This document shows positions 26,294 through 35,078 of a stretch of 41,346 bases of DNA, piece after piece (position 1 is the stretch's first letter; each line of letters starts with the position of its first letter). The notes beneath the pieces are model-generated. The model was not told where the DNA came from, did not search any database, and worked only from the letters and a program-made list of their open reading frames with translations. The position numbers and the translations under genes are program-made. Source of the DNA: Marinilabiliaceae bacterium (GTDB lineage: Bacteria; Bacteroidota; Bacteroidia; Bacteroidales; Marinilabiliaceae); assembly GCA_009777175.1 (NCBI GenBank), contig WRMI01000023.1, positions 1-41,346 of the forward strand. The letters are read 5' to 3'.

Positions 26294-26746
26294 ATGTCTA
26301 ATACAATAAACATAAAAAATAAACGTGCATTTTTCGATTTTGAAATACTCGATCGATATGATGCTGGCATTCAGTTATGTGGAACTGAAATCAAATCAAT
26401 CAGGCAAGGTCGTGTGAGTCTTGTAGATACATATTGTATGTTTTATAACAGGGAGTTATGGACAAAAGGAATGAATATAGCGGAATATTCTTATGGAACT
26501 TACAACAACCATATTCCTACTCGAGAGCGAAAATTACTACTCAAAAAAAAGGAACTTCGCAAACTCGAACGCAAAATCAAAGAATCAGGTCTGACAATTG
26601 TTCCATTACGCTTATTTATCAACGACAACGGTCTTGCAAAGCTCGAAATTGCCCTCGCAAAAGGAAAAAAAGAGTATGATAAACGTGAAACTATTAAACA
26701 AAAAGACACTTCCAGAGAAATGGACAGAATTAAGAAACGTTATTAA
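26294..26746 (+). CDS. smpB: SsrA-binding protein SmpB
   Basis: A 150-residue RNA-binding protein that partners tmRNA in rescuing stalled ribosomes. Landmarks are [34 protein letters not shown], the [14 protein letters not shown] segment, and the basic C-terminal tail [20 protein letters not shown] ending RIKKRY, which enters the mRNA channel. The start at 26294 ([12 protein letters not shown], preceded by GAG) gives the usual family length. An ATG at 26231 would add 21 residues and cannot be wholly excluded. The tmRNA gene is not in the window. Confidence 0.95.
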   Translation: MSNTINIKNKRAFFDFEILDRYDAGIQLCGTEIKSIRQGRVSLVDTYCMFYNRELWTKGMNIAEYSYGTYNNHIPTRERKLLLKKKELRKLERKIKESGLTIVPLRLFINDNGLAKLEIALAKGKKEYDKRETIKQKDTSREMDRIKKRY

Positions 26747-26804
26747 TATTTAACATTCTTTAACGCAACCTTTTTAAGAAAAAAACATCATTTATAAAAA
26801 TATT

Positions 26805-27353
26805 GTGACTGAAATCGACCAAATTGTAGCGCAATGTCAAAAAGGAAACCGTGAAGCGCAAAAAATTCTTTACGAAAAATTTGCTCCGAAATTGTTTGCT
26901 GTTTGTATTAGGTACTGCAAAAATAGGACAGAAGCAGAAGATTTTTTGCACGAAGGTTACATAAAGATTTTTGAAAATATTGACAGATTCAGAGGAGAAG
27001 GACCTATTGAAGCATGGATGCGAAGAATTATGGTCAATACAATTTTGGAAGAACTTAGAAACAAACAAAAAATTAGTTTTGTAGATGAAAATGAAATTTT
27101 TATAAATAATTTTGCCGAAGAAGAACCAGAAACAGACGAAGTGCATTTTGAAGTTAATATTAATCAAGTGAACGAGTTGATTGCAAAAATGCCCGAAAAA
27201 TATAAACTAGTATTTAACTTATATGTTGTAGAAAATTATTCACATGAACAAATAGCAGCCGAACTTAAAATATCAATAGGAACAAGTAAATCAAACCTCT
27301 CAAGAGCAAGGAAGTGGCTGCGTGACAGGTTAGGAGAATTGGGTAGTGGGTAG
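26805..27353 (+). CDS. ECF-type RNA polymerase sigma factor
   Basis: A 182-residue sigma-70 family protein of group 4 with a GTG start at 26805. Region 2 (about 12-75: ILYEKFAPKLFAVCIRYCKNRTEAEDFLHEGYIKIFENIDRFR) recognises the -10 element; region 4 (about 125-175: LIAKMPEKYKLVFNLYVVENYSHEQIAAELKISIGTSKSNLSRARKWL, landmarks MPEKYK, YSHEQIA and SRARKWL) recognises the -35 element. The last residues GSG and the TAG stop are encoded by GGGTAGT heptamers that continue downstream. The next gene encodes a membrane/beta-barrel fusion that probably acts as its regulator, a pairing common in Bacteroidota. Confidence 0.93.
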   Translation: MTEIDQIVAQCQKGNREAQKILYEKFAPKLFAVCIRYCKNRTEAEDFLHEGYIKIFENIDRFRGEGPIEAWMRRIMVNTILEELRNKQKISFVDENEIFINNFAEEEPETDEVHFEVNINQVNELIAKMPEKYKLVFNLYVVENYSHEQIAAELKISIGTSKSNLSRARKWLRDRLGELGSG

Positions 27354-27378
27354 TGAGTAGTGGGTATTAAGTAGTGAG
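27341..27378 (+). repeat. GGGTAGT / GAGTAGT heptamers at the sigma-factor stop
   Basis: Units are GGGTAGT, GGGTAGT, GAGTAGT, GGGTATT, AAGTAGT. The sigma-factor stop TAG (27351-27353) is inside the second unit. This is the opposite strand of the ACTACYC type at 17183-17415. Confidence 0.8.
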
Positions 27379-27432
27379 AATTTAGAATTGAGAATGATAA
27401 TAGAAAATAGAAAATGGCTAAAAATAAAACAA

Positions 27433-28803
27433 ATGGCAACTTTAGAAGAAAAATACAAAAAATTTTGTGAAACAAACACAGAGCAACCTCCCATTAATAT
27501 GTGGAACAGGATTGAGTCATCTTTGAATAACAAAGCGGCTAATGGACGTATTGTTTGGATGAGATTTCTTGCTGTGGCAGCATCACTGACATTATTAATT
27601 TCTTTGTCTCTATGGTTTTGGGTTTCCAATATACCTCAAGAATTTGATAATTATTTGTCGGATAACATAGAAATTATAGAAACCGATGATATACAACCTG
27701 ATGCAAACGATGCCAATAATAGTGAAATAATTTCAAACGATTTTTCACCCGTTGAAACCCCAAAAGGCAAAATTCACATATCTTCCTTACTCGCATATCA
27801 AACAGATAACAATACCAAAGAAGTAGGAAAATCAGAAAATATCCAAAACAATATTACTACGAAACCTATTGAATCTGACCACAACATCTTAATAATTAGC
27901 GATGAGGTGAATTCCACTGATAGGGAGAATATCACTCCTTCGGAAGAAGAATTTCCTGTTTTGAAACAGCAATCGATAAACTATTATGATGCACTTTTCA
28001 GAGACCCTTACCCTACTCAAGTAAATAGTAATAAGCAAAGAGCACAAATCGAGGTAGGTGGCTCCTATTCACCTGTTTATTCCTTTCGGCAGGTTTCAGA
28101 CCGCAACAATGACGCTCTTTTAACTACTGATTATCCAAACGAATCGGGAATCATCAATAATGGTGCCGGAGTTAGCCTAAGTGTTAAATTTAGCGGAAAA
28201 TGGGCAGTTGAATCAGGTGTTTTGTACTCCAAAATGGGACATAAAATCAGTAATCCCGAAATTAACAATAGCCCGTTTGCAACAGAAAATGATGTTTTGA
28301 TATTAAACCACGTCTATTTGTATAACACAATGGGAAAGGCCAATATTTATCCTTCATTAATTTCAGTATCCGATATTCCAAGTGATATTCCAACTCCTCC
28401 GAGTGCTTTTCCAAAAGTTAATGAAACTCCTTTGCAAAGTAGTTTAGAACAAAACCTCGATTATTTAGAAGTGCCATTTTCGTTCCGTTACTATTTTACC
28501 GACACTAAATTTAAGGTATCCATGTCCGCTGGAATAAGTGCCAATTTTTTAGTAAATAATAGTTTTTATTTGAAATACAATAACGTAAAAGAAAAAATAG
28601 GCGAAACCGAAGGAATATCAAACCTAACTATGAGCACCCATGCGGGCATTTCATTTGTTGCACCTCTTTTTAAACAATTTTCATTTCAAATAGAACCTCG
28701 CGTAAACTATTTTTTAGACGAAATTAACAAAAATCACCTCTACAAATACCGTCCATATTCATTCGGAATATATAGCGGGGTAAGATATCAGTTTGGAAAA
28801 TAG
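27433..28803 (+). CDS. Anti-sigma-like single-pass membrane protein fused to an outer-membrane beta-barrel-type domain
   Basis: 456 residues from the ATG at 27433 (MATLEEKYKKF); an ATG at 27394 in the same frame lies in repeat-like DNA and is less likely. Residues about 1-45 form a cytoplasmic segment with PPINMWNRIESSL, seen in proteins encoded next to ECF sigma factors. One transmembrane helix follows (about 39-61, FLAVAASLTLLISLSLWFW), then a polar, low-complexity spacer (about 62-210). The C-terminal region (about 210-456) has alternating aromatic strands ending GVRYQFGK, like an outer-membrane beta-barrel domain. A sigma-binding N-terminus with an envelope-sensing C-terminus is the likely layout; the beta-barrel call is from strand pattern only. 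Confidence 0.8.
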   Translation: MATLEEKYKKFCETNTEQPPINMWNRIESSLNNKAANGRIVWMRFLAVAASLTLLISLSLWFWVSNIPQEFDNYLSDNIEIIETDDIQPDANDANNSEIISNDFSPVETPKGKIHISSLLAYQTDNNTKEVGKSENIQNNITTKPIESDHNILIISDEVNSTDRENITPSEEEFPVLKQQSINYYDALFRDPYPTQVNSNKQRAQIEVGGSYSPVYSFRQVSDRNNDALLTTDYPNESGIINNGAGVSLSVKFSGKWAVESGVLYSKMGHKISNPEINNSPFATENDVLILNHVYLYNTMGKANIYPSLISVSDIPSDIPTPPSAFPKVNETPLQSSLEQNLDYLEVPFSFRYYFTDTKFKVSMSAGISANFLVNNSFYLKYNNVKEKIGETEGISNLTMSTHAGISFVAPLFKQFSFQIEPRVNYFLDEINKNHLYKYRPYSFGIYSGVRYQFGK

Positions 28804-28992
28804 GTATTTGATTTAAACCACTTAATAATAGTCCAAATCACAAATAAACGATGTTTGTTTGGAAGAAAAATATTATTAATTTTCACATAATTTTTTTGCG
28901 GTATCATTTTATAATCTTTTGTAATCCAATGAAATAGTTATTATCAAATCAAATCAGGAATTCTGAAGTTAGGAGTTCTGATGCTATTCTTT
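28804..28992. other. Intergenic region between convergent genes
   Basis: It holds no gene. The right end contains two successive words, TCAGGAATTCTGA and AGGAGTTCTGA (28957-28980). The first is nearly its own reverse complement and recurs inverted at about 35270 and in variant form at 16152. Confidence 0.45.
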
Positions 28993-30033
28993 TCATCCCT
29001 TAATAACAAGACTCCCCTTTGGCAGTTGCATAGTGGCACAATGCAAAGAGCCGTGTTGTTGAATCAATGCTCTGCAATCAATTCCGACAACTTTTTTATC
29101 AGGAAATAACGTAGTAAATATTTTTAAAACCTCATCATCTTGCGGTAATTTGTAGGTAGGGACCAAAACTCCATTGTTAATAATCAAAAAATTACAATAA
29201 GTTGCGGGTAATCTTTTGGCATCGCAATAAATAGGGTCAGGGAGTGGCAATGGTACTAAATTATAAGGTTGTTGGTCGGTATCAAGGAAGTTTTTCAATT
29301 CATTTTCCATTGCGGACAATGGTTGGTAGTGCGGGTCGAGTTTATCGTAACATTTGACATAAGTTATTGTTTTTTTGTTACAAAAACGAGCAAGTGTATC
29401 AATGTGACCGTCGGTGTCGTCGCCTTCCAATTTTCCGTAGTTAAGCCAAAGAATTTTATTACTTCCGAGGTTAGATTTGAGGTATGTTTCAATTTGTTGT
29501 CTGTTCCACTCGCCGTTTCTGTTTGGGGAGAGTAGACATTCAGCCGTTGTGAGAATTGTACCCATTCCATCAGTTTCTATGCTACCGCCTTCAAGCACAA
29601 AATTGAGACGATTTTGATAGATAATATCTTCATGGAAAATATTTTTGCATATCAAAAGAGAGTTCACGAGATTATCTTTGTCTGCGGGAAATTTCAGTCC
29701 CCACCCATTAAATTTAAAATCATTACAAACCAAAAAGTTTTTATGTCGGATATAAATTGGTCCGTAATCGCGAGTCCATGTATCATTAAAAGGAATAATT
29801 ACAGGAATTATCCGATGACCAAATTTATTTTTCACAAATTGGTAATCTTCTTTGTCGTTGACAAGTAAAACAACAGCTTGATCTAATTCGATAATAGCAT
29901 CTATTATATTGAAATAACACTCCCTTGCTTCGTCAAGCATATAAGCCCAATCGGTGTTTTGGTGCGGAAGAGCCATTAAAATAGCATCTTGCGCCTCCCA
30001 TTCTGCAGGAAAATATGGATTTTTGTTTATCAT
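28993..30033 (-). CDS. Agmatine deiminase / peptidylarginine deiminase family protein (cytosolic)
   Basis: A 346-residue protein of the PAD_porph (PF04371) family with no signal peptide, so cytosolic. Catalytic landmarks of the guanidine-modifying fold are complete: NDTWTRDYGP, LEGGSIETDG, GDDTDGHIDTLARF (catalytic His) and GSLHCATMQ with nucleophile Cys332. Size and motifs fit agmatine deiminase, which converts agmatine to N-carbamoylputrescine and ammonia. It is downstream of a DUF4268 gene (16-base gap) and on the same strand as a secreted member of the same family. Agmatine is the likeliest substrate; no carbamoylputrescine amidase gene lies nearby. Confidence 0.88.
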   Translation of the reverse strand: MINKNPYFPAEWEAQDAILMALPHQNTDWAYMLDEARECYFNIIDAIIELDQAVVLLVNDKEDYQFVKNKFGHRIIPVIIPFNDTWTRDYGPIYIRHKNFLVCNDFKFNGWGLKFPADKDNLVNSLLICKNIFHEDIIYQNRLNFVLEGGSIETDGMGTILTTAECLLSPNRNGEWNRQQIETYLKSNLGSNKILWLNYGKLEGDDTDGHIDTLARFCNKKTITYVKCYDKLDPHYQPLSAMENELKNFLDTDQQPYNLVPLPLPDPIYCDAKRLPATYCNFLIINNGVLVPTYKLPQDDEVLKIFTTLFPDKKVVGIDCRALIQQHGSLHCATMQLPKGSLVIKG

Positions 30034-30049
30034 TTTATTATTTACTCAT

Positions 30050-30520
30050 TTACTCATTCTTATTCATTCCCGAAATCAAATAATCTTTGACTTCAAGAAA
30101 AACTTTTTCGAGTTTTAGCATATTATCTATAAGGAAATATATTGTTTTCGACCATGTTTCTTTGTTAAGAATATCGCAGGGCTGTTCTACGTAAACTCTG
30201 CAAACTTGTTCTCCTGATTCTTTAATATAGCAATAATCCCAAATAAGATTTTCTCCAAATTGGGCGTAAAAAAAAGATTTACAGGCGTGTAGTTTTTCAA
30301 ATAATTCTATTCTTTTATTATCGTTTTTATGATTAATTTCTAATGCCACCTGTGCTTTAGTTCTATCGGCATCAAAACGCAGGTCTACACCTTTTATGCC
30401 CGTATTGTCGAATATCCAAATTTTCTTTTTACCTTTTTGTTTAGGTAGTCTGCGGGTACGGTTGCTTAATTTTTCCCAAAATTCTAATTTAAGGGCTTTT
30501 GTTTCGTCTTTTGAATACAC
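30050..30520 (-). CDS. DUF4268 domain protein
   Basis: A 156-residue soluble protein. The sequence KLEFWEKLSNRTRRLPKQKG, IFDNTGIKGVDLRFDADRTKAQVALEINH and FFYAQFGENLIWDYC fits the DUF4268 family, whose biochemical role is unknown. The start is a GTG at 30520; no ATG exists in a suitable position. Upstream lies a block of CTGATAA/CTGAAAA heptamers. The tail NKNE and TAA stop are encoded by ATGAGTAA octamer repeats. The deiminase gene starts 16 bases after the stop, so they are probably co-transcribed. Confidence 0.8.
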   Translation of the reverse strand: MYSKDETKALKLEFWEKLSNRTRRLPKQKGKKKIWIFDNTGIKGVDLRFDADRTKAQVALEINHKNDNKRIELFEKLHACKSFFYAQFGENLIWDYCYIKESGEQVCRVYVEQPCDILNKETWSKTIYFLIDNMLKLEKVFLEVKDYLISGMNKNE

Positions 30521-30525
30521 GATTG

Positions 30526-30704
30526 TGAGTTTTCAGTTATCAGTGAATGAGTGAATGAGTGAATGAGTGTAGGGGCGTACCCTTGCGGTCGTCCACCTTG
30601 TAATAAATAAGTAAATAATATAATATAATATAATGCAAGACTCTATTAACCATTAATCGCTAATCACTAACCACTAATCACTAACCACTAATCACTAACC
30701 ACTA
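30526..30704. repeat. Composite repeat block between deiminase genes
   Basis: In order: CAGTTTT-type heptamers, TGAGTGAA octamers (to 30566), one copy of the 42-bp module (30567-30608), an AT-rich stretch, and ACTAACC/ACTAATC heptamers (about 30661-30704). The last array writes the final residues VVSD and the TAG stop (30690-30688) of the large deiminase-like gene. Confidence 0.85.
30567..30608 (+). repeat. 42-bp module, copy 1 of 4
   Basis: It begins GTGTAGGGGCGTACCCTTGC and ends with CCACCTTGTAATAAAT, identical to the copies at 37109, 37193 and 37245. The core can fold as GGGCG/CGTCC plus CC/GG around a CTTGC loop. It is flanked by TGAGTGAA octamers, as at the other site. Confidence 0.9.
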
Positions 30705-33700
30705 TTTTCCTAACTATCAAATTGTTATTAGTTTGAATATGCACAAAATATATACCTGCGGGCAAATGAGAAATATCTATTTCTATTGGTTCACGGTTTA
30801 CGGCAAACGGTTCACGGTGAACTACGCGACCAGTTACATCAAATATCTCAATACTTACATCTGAAAACTGAAAACTGATAACTGAAAACTTCCCACTTGT
30901 TGGATTTGGAACTATTGTAATCGATTCTATTTCTGAAATAGTGATATTATTCAAAAATTCTACGCTACATTTAATAAGGACATCGTAAACAAAATCGGGT
31001 GTTGTAATTTGCAATATATCAATATTATATTCAGAATTACGCTGATTATTTTTATCTAACATCAATGGTGATATTTCAAATTCAATAGTTTCATTTGGCA
31101 ACAATACCATTGGAAAATCGTAAACTTCAGTTTCGGGATATGGTGTTACAAGTGAATATTCCATTGTTTCGTTGTTGACCGATTCTATTGTTACAGTCGT
31201 ATTTGTTAGGTTTGAAACAGTTAATATTTTATTGAGAACTTCATCATCCATTTCAAAAATATATTCAGTATCCGAAAGAGTCAAAACGGGGTCATCTTCT
31301 AAAAGGAAATCTACGCTACATTTAATAAGGACATCGTAAACAAAATCGGGTGTTGTAATTTGCAATATATCAATATTATATTCAGAATTACGGCTGCTAT
31401 TTTTATCTAACATCAACGGAGATATTTCAAATTCAATAGTTTCATTTGGCAATAATACCATTGGAAAATCGTAAACTTCAGTTTCGGGATATGGTGTAAC
31501 AAGTGAATATTCCATTGCTTCGTTATTGACCGATCCTATTGTAACGGTTGTATTTGTTAGGTTTGAAACAGTTAATATTTTATTTAATACTTCATCATCT
31601 ATTTCAAAAACAAATTCAGTATCCGAAAGAGTCAAAACGGGGTCATCTTCCAAAAGGAAATCTACGCTACATTTTATAAGGACATCGTAAACAAAATCAG
31701 GGGTCGTAATTTGCAAAATATCAACATTATAATCTGAATTTCGGCTGCCATTTTTACTTAACATCAATGGTGATATTTCAAATTCAATAGTTTCATTTGG
31801 CAATAATACCATTGGAAAATCGTAAACTTCAGTTTCGGGAAATGGTGTTACAAGTGAATATTCCATTGTTTCGTTATTGACTGATTCTATGAAAACTATG
31901 GTATTAGTTAGATTTGAAACTGTTAATATTTTTTCCAACTCATCATCGTCAAATTCAAATATGAATTCAGTATCCGAAAGTGTCAAAACTGGGTCGTCCA
32001 ATAAGAATTGTTTACTACATTTAATTAAAACGTGATAAACTGTTTCAGGAGTAGTAATTTTCAGAATATCAATATTATAATCAGAATTTCGGTCGCTGTT
32101 TTTACTTAACATCAACGGAGATATTTCAAATTCAATAGTTTCATTTGGCAACAATATCATTGGATAAACAAAAACTTCACCATCAGGGTAAGGAGTTACA
32201 ACTGAATATTCCATTGTTTCATTATTGATGGATTCTATCGCTACAGGAACAGTAGTCAAATTTGAAATTGTTAATATTTTTTCGAGAACAATATCATCAA
32301 TTTCGAAAATAAATTCGGTATCAGATAAAGTCAAAACGGGCTCATCTTCCAAAAGAAATTCTTTACTACATTTTATTACAACCTGATAAATAGTTTCAGG
32401 AGTCGTAATTTTCAGAATATCAACATTATAATCATAATTTCTACCACTGTTTTTACTTAACATCAACGGAGATATTTCAAATTCAATAGATTCATTTGGC
32501 AACAATATCATTGGATATACAAAAACTTCACCATCAGGATAAGGAGTTACAACTGAATATTCCATTGTTTCGTTATTGATGGATTCTATCGCTACAGGAA
32601 CAGTAGTCAAATTTGAAATTGTTAATATTTTTTCGAGAACAATATCATCAATTTCAAAAACAAATTCTGTATCAGATAAAGTCAAAACGGGCTCATCTTC
32701 CAAAAGAAATTCTTTACTACATTTTATTACAACCTGATAAATTGTTTCAGGAGTGGTAATTTTCAGAATATCAACATTATAATCAGAACTTCGGTCGCTG
32801 TTTTTACTTAACATCAATGGCGATATTTCAAATTCAATGGTTTCATTTGGCAACAATACCATTGGATAAACAAAAACTTCAGTATTGGGATATGGCTCAA
32901 CAAGCGAATATTCCATGGTTTCATTATTGATGGATTCTATTGTAACAGTTGTATTTGTAAGATTTGAGACTGTTAATATTTGTTCTAAATTCTCGTCATC
33001 AAATTCAAAAACAAAAACAGTATCCGAAAGCGTCAAAACGGGGTCATCTTCCAGAAGGAACTGTTTGCTACATTTTATAACGACATGATATACCGAAAAA
33101 GAAGTTGTAATTTTCAGAATATCAACATTATAATCTGAACTTCGGTCACTGTTTTTACTTAACAACAAAGGCGATATTTCAAATTCAATAGTTTCATTTG
33201 GCAACAATATCAATGGATAGTCATAAACTTCGGTATATGGGTAAGGAGTTACAAGTGAATATTCCATTGTTTCGTTATTGATGGATTCTATTGTAATAGG
33301 ATTATTAGTTAGATTTGAAATTGTTAATATTTTTTCGAGAACATTATCTTCAATTTCAAAAACAAATTCTGTATCAGAAAGGGTCAAATATGGGTTATAT
33401 TCTAAAATTTCAAAAGAAAAAGGATCATATTCTCCGACCATTGGATAGCTTTGTCCACGACCCGAATAATCAGCCGCATAAAAGTAATAATCTAATTTTA
33501 AGGCATCTATGGATGTTGTTACCGTTCCTGTAAACATATTATTTCCTTGTGGAGTAAGCAAAGAAAAATCCCACTCACCATCATTAATTCTGTAATAAAT
33601 TCGCAAAGAATCTTGATAAAAATTTTGTCCGCTATAAGCAACAATTTTTGCGGATAAATCATACGTAAAAGAAAAGTCATGTGGCTCAAAATTAGGATAA

Positions 33701-34836
33701 TGGCTAATATGAATCATGTGCTTGTCGGCGATTTCGTGGGTACGGCAATGGAGGGCATCGGTATTGATCCAACTACCATAATTAATTGGAATTATTTGAT
33801 ACCCTGGCATAGCATCCGCATAAACAGCCAATGCAGCAATATCATTTGTTGTGAGTGTACTATTTACGGGTACAAATACTTTATTATTCAATATTAGAGA
33901 GTTTGTATAAGGAGTAATTGGAGAATTATATGTAGCTCCAGGTGCATTAACTCTGTAAACCTCAAAAGGTGTTCCCCAAGAAGAAGTCTGGTTAGCAAAA
34001 TAATTGGCAGCCGCCTCGAACTGCGCATATTGTCGATGATTAGTAGGCACTTGCGCTACTAAAACCTTATTTGGAGATAATAGTTTGCTCCAACAGTCTA
34101 TATGTTGAATGTTATCATACGGAACAATTGGATCTTGAATAAAATGAAACGTCTCAATTCCTAAATATTCTTCAAAATGGCTACGAATATATTGCGTAGA
34201 GTAGCTTGAATTTTCTGTTATGGTTAATGTAGTAGAAAAAGCTTGGTTTATACCGTCATTCATATAATTTCCCCCTGTGAGCCAAAGTGGGGAGGAATAC
34301 CTTGTAAGTCCTAATTTAGTGGCAAGATATGTATTTATTTGATTGTCATTAGGTCTGATTGGACGGTTGTAATAGAAATCAAACATTGCAATTTCACTAT
34401 CATCAATTGCCATAAACCATGGACCGTAGTCTCGAGTCCAATATGAGTCGTTAGGTGCAATCAAAAAGTCACAATTTGCCATATTTACCCCGTTTGTAAT
34501 ATATTGGTTTGTAACGGTGGTTTGTTGTGATGAGTTGGCAACTATTGTTATCACTTTTATATCATTTGCCATCTCTTTTATTAACGACATTGGAATACCA
34601 AAAGAATAGCGAATAAGCACGGCTTCCATTGGTTCCCACTCAGCAATAGGTCGAATTTGCCCCACTGGAGGAGCAGTTCTCTCGACAATTGGTATTATGG
34701 TTTTCGACAACTCAATTTCTTCTAAAGAAGGGGTATGGAGTAATTGAATACCATCCTGATTATAAATTGGTTGGGCGTTTAAGGTGATTGTAGTGGTTGA
34801 TAACGCCAACATTAGAAATAAGAATACTTTTTTCAT
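30688..34836 (-). CDS. T9SS-secreted peptidylarginine-deiminase-like protein with seven 117-residue repeats
   Basis: A 1382-residue protein. Signal peptide MKKVFLFLMLALS...LNA (cut near 21). A PAD_porph catalytic domain (about 50-390) contains SYWTRDYGPW, WLTGGNYMNDG, QHIDCWSK and ALHCRTHEIADKHM with nucleophile Cys364, close to the Porphyromonas secreted enzyme PPAD. Next an Ig-like stretch (about 390-480), then seven tandem repeats of 115-117 residues (482-1297), each starting P-x-LTLSDTEF and ending IKCS-x-x-FL with one cysteine. A T9SS sorting domain (IVPNPTSGKF to RKIVVSD) ends it. It would convert C-terminal or internal arginine of extracellular proteins to citrulline at the cell surface. 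Part of the sorting domain and its stop are encoded by short heptamer repeats. Confidence 0.92.
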   Translation of the reverse strand: MKKVFLFLMLALSTTTITLNAQPIYNQDGIQLLHTPSLEEIELSKTIIPIVERTAPPVGQIRPIAEWEPMEAVLIRYSFGIPMSLIKEMANDIKVITIVANSSQQTTVTNQYITNGVNMANCDFLIAPNDSYWTRDYGPWFMAIDDSEIAMFDFYYNRPIRPNDNQINTYLATKLGLTRYSSPLWLTGGNYMNDGINQAFSTTLTITENSSYSTQYIRSHFEEYLGIETFHFIQDPIVPYDNIQHIDCWSKLLSPNKVLVAQVPTNHRQYAQFEAAANYFANQTSSWGTPFEVYRVNAPGATYNSPITPYTNSLILNNKVFVPVNSTLTTNDIAALAVYADAMPGYQIIPINYGSWINTDALHCRTHEIADKHMIHISHYPNFEPHDFSFTYDLSAKIVAYSGQNFYQDSLRIYYRINDGEWDFSLLTPQGNNMFTGTVTTSIDALKLDYYFYAADYSGRGQSYPMVGEYDPFSFEILEYNPYLTLSDTEFVFEIEDNVLEKILTISNLTNNPITIESINNETMEYSLVTPYPYTEVYDYPLILLPNETIEFEISPLLLSKNSDRSSDYNVDILKITTSFSVYHVVIKCSKQFLLEDDPVLTLSDTVFVFEFDDENLEQILTVSNLTNTTVTIESINNETMEYSLVEPYPNTEVFVYPMVLLPNETIEFEISPLMLSKNSDRSSDYNVDILKITTPETIYQVVIKCSKEFLLEDEPVLTLSDTEFVFEIDDIVLEKILTISNLTTVPVAIESINNETMEYSVVTPYPDGEVFVYPMILLPNESIEFEISPLMLSKNSGRNYDYNVDILKITTPETIYQVVIKCSKEFLLEDEPVLTLSDTEFIFEIDDIVLEKILTISNLTTVPVAIESINNETMEYSVVTPYPDGEVFVYPMILLPNETIEFEISPLMLSKNSDRNSDYNIDILKITTPETVYHVLIKCSKQFLLDDPVLTLSDTEFIFEFDDDELEKILTVSNLTNTIVFIESVNNETMEYSLVTPFPETEVYDFPMVLLPNETIEFEISPLMLSKNGSRNSDYNVDILQITTPDFVYDVLIKCSVDFLLEDDPVLTLSDTEFVFEIDDEVLNKILTVSNLTNTTVTIGSVNNEAMEYSLVTPYPETEVYDFPMVLLPNETIEFEISPLMLDKNSSRNSEYNIDILQITTPDFVYDVLIKCSVDFLLEDDPVLTLSDTEYIFEMDDEVLNKILTVSNLTNTTVTIESVNNETMEYSLVTPYPETEVYDFPMVLLPNETIEFEISPLMLDKNNQRNSEYNIDILQITTPDFVYDVLIKCSVEFLNNITISEIESITIVPNPTSGKFSVISFQFSDVSIEIFDVTGRVVHREPFAVNREPIEIDISHLPAGIYFVHIQTNNNLIVRKIVVSD
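30788..30821. repeat. GGTTCACGG-type repeat inside the sorting-domain coding sequence
   Basis: Four imperfect units related to GGTTCAC lie in frame and encode VHREPFAVNREP of the T9SS sorting domain. The same word forms a noncoding tandem at 41140-41168. Confidence 0.75.
30861..30888. repeat. Four CAGTTWT heptamers inside the sorting-domain coding sequence
   Basis: On the plus strand the units read CTGAAAA, CTGAAAA, CTGATAA, CTGAAAA. The coding (minus) strand reads TTTTCAG/TTATCAG and encodes FSVISFQFSD. This stop-free strand is the one used for coding. Confidence 0.85.
30946..33393 (-). repeat. Seven tandem 345-351-bp coding repeats
   Basis: Boundaries on the minus strand fall at about 33393, 33042, 32691, 32340, 31992, 31641 and 31290. 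Copies 3 and 4 are near identical to each other, as are 5, 6 and 7, indicating recent internal duplications. Each unit predicts a beta-sandwich domain with a single cysteine near its end. Confidence 0.93.
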
Positions 34837-34892
34837 ATTTAATAAATTAAAAATTAGAAGATTAAATGATAAAATTTTACTAAAACTGAGTA

Positions 34893-34900
34893 CAAAGGTA
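34893..34900 (-). promoter_or_regulatory. -7 box of the secreted deiminase gene
   Basis: TACCTTTG followed by TA on the minus strand, matching TAnnTTTG, lies 56 bases before the ATG at 34836. Confidence 0.55.
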
Positions 34901-35078
34901 ATAATTTTTTTAATTAATTATTTTATTTTAGCTATTTTTTGTAAAATATTTTCATGAAATGGCATTTTCGCCAATCCTTATTAGTTTCAGATTTCTTTTC
35001 TTCATTTCAGTAAATATTTGATACTATGTTTATAACAAATTTTTATTTTGAAAAATTCAAATCTTGAGTTTTTAAGAA

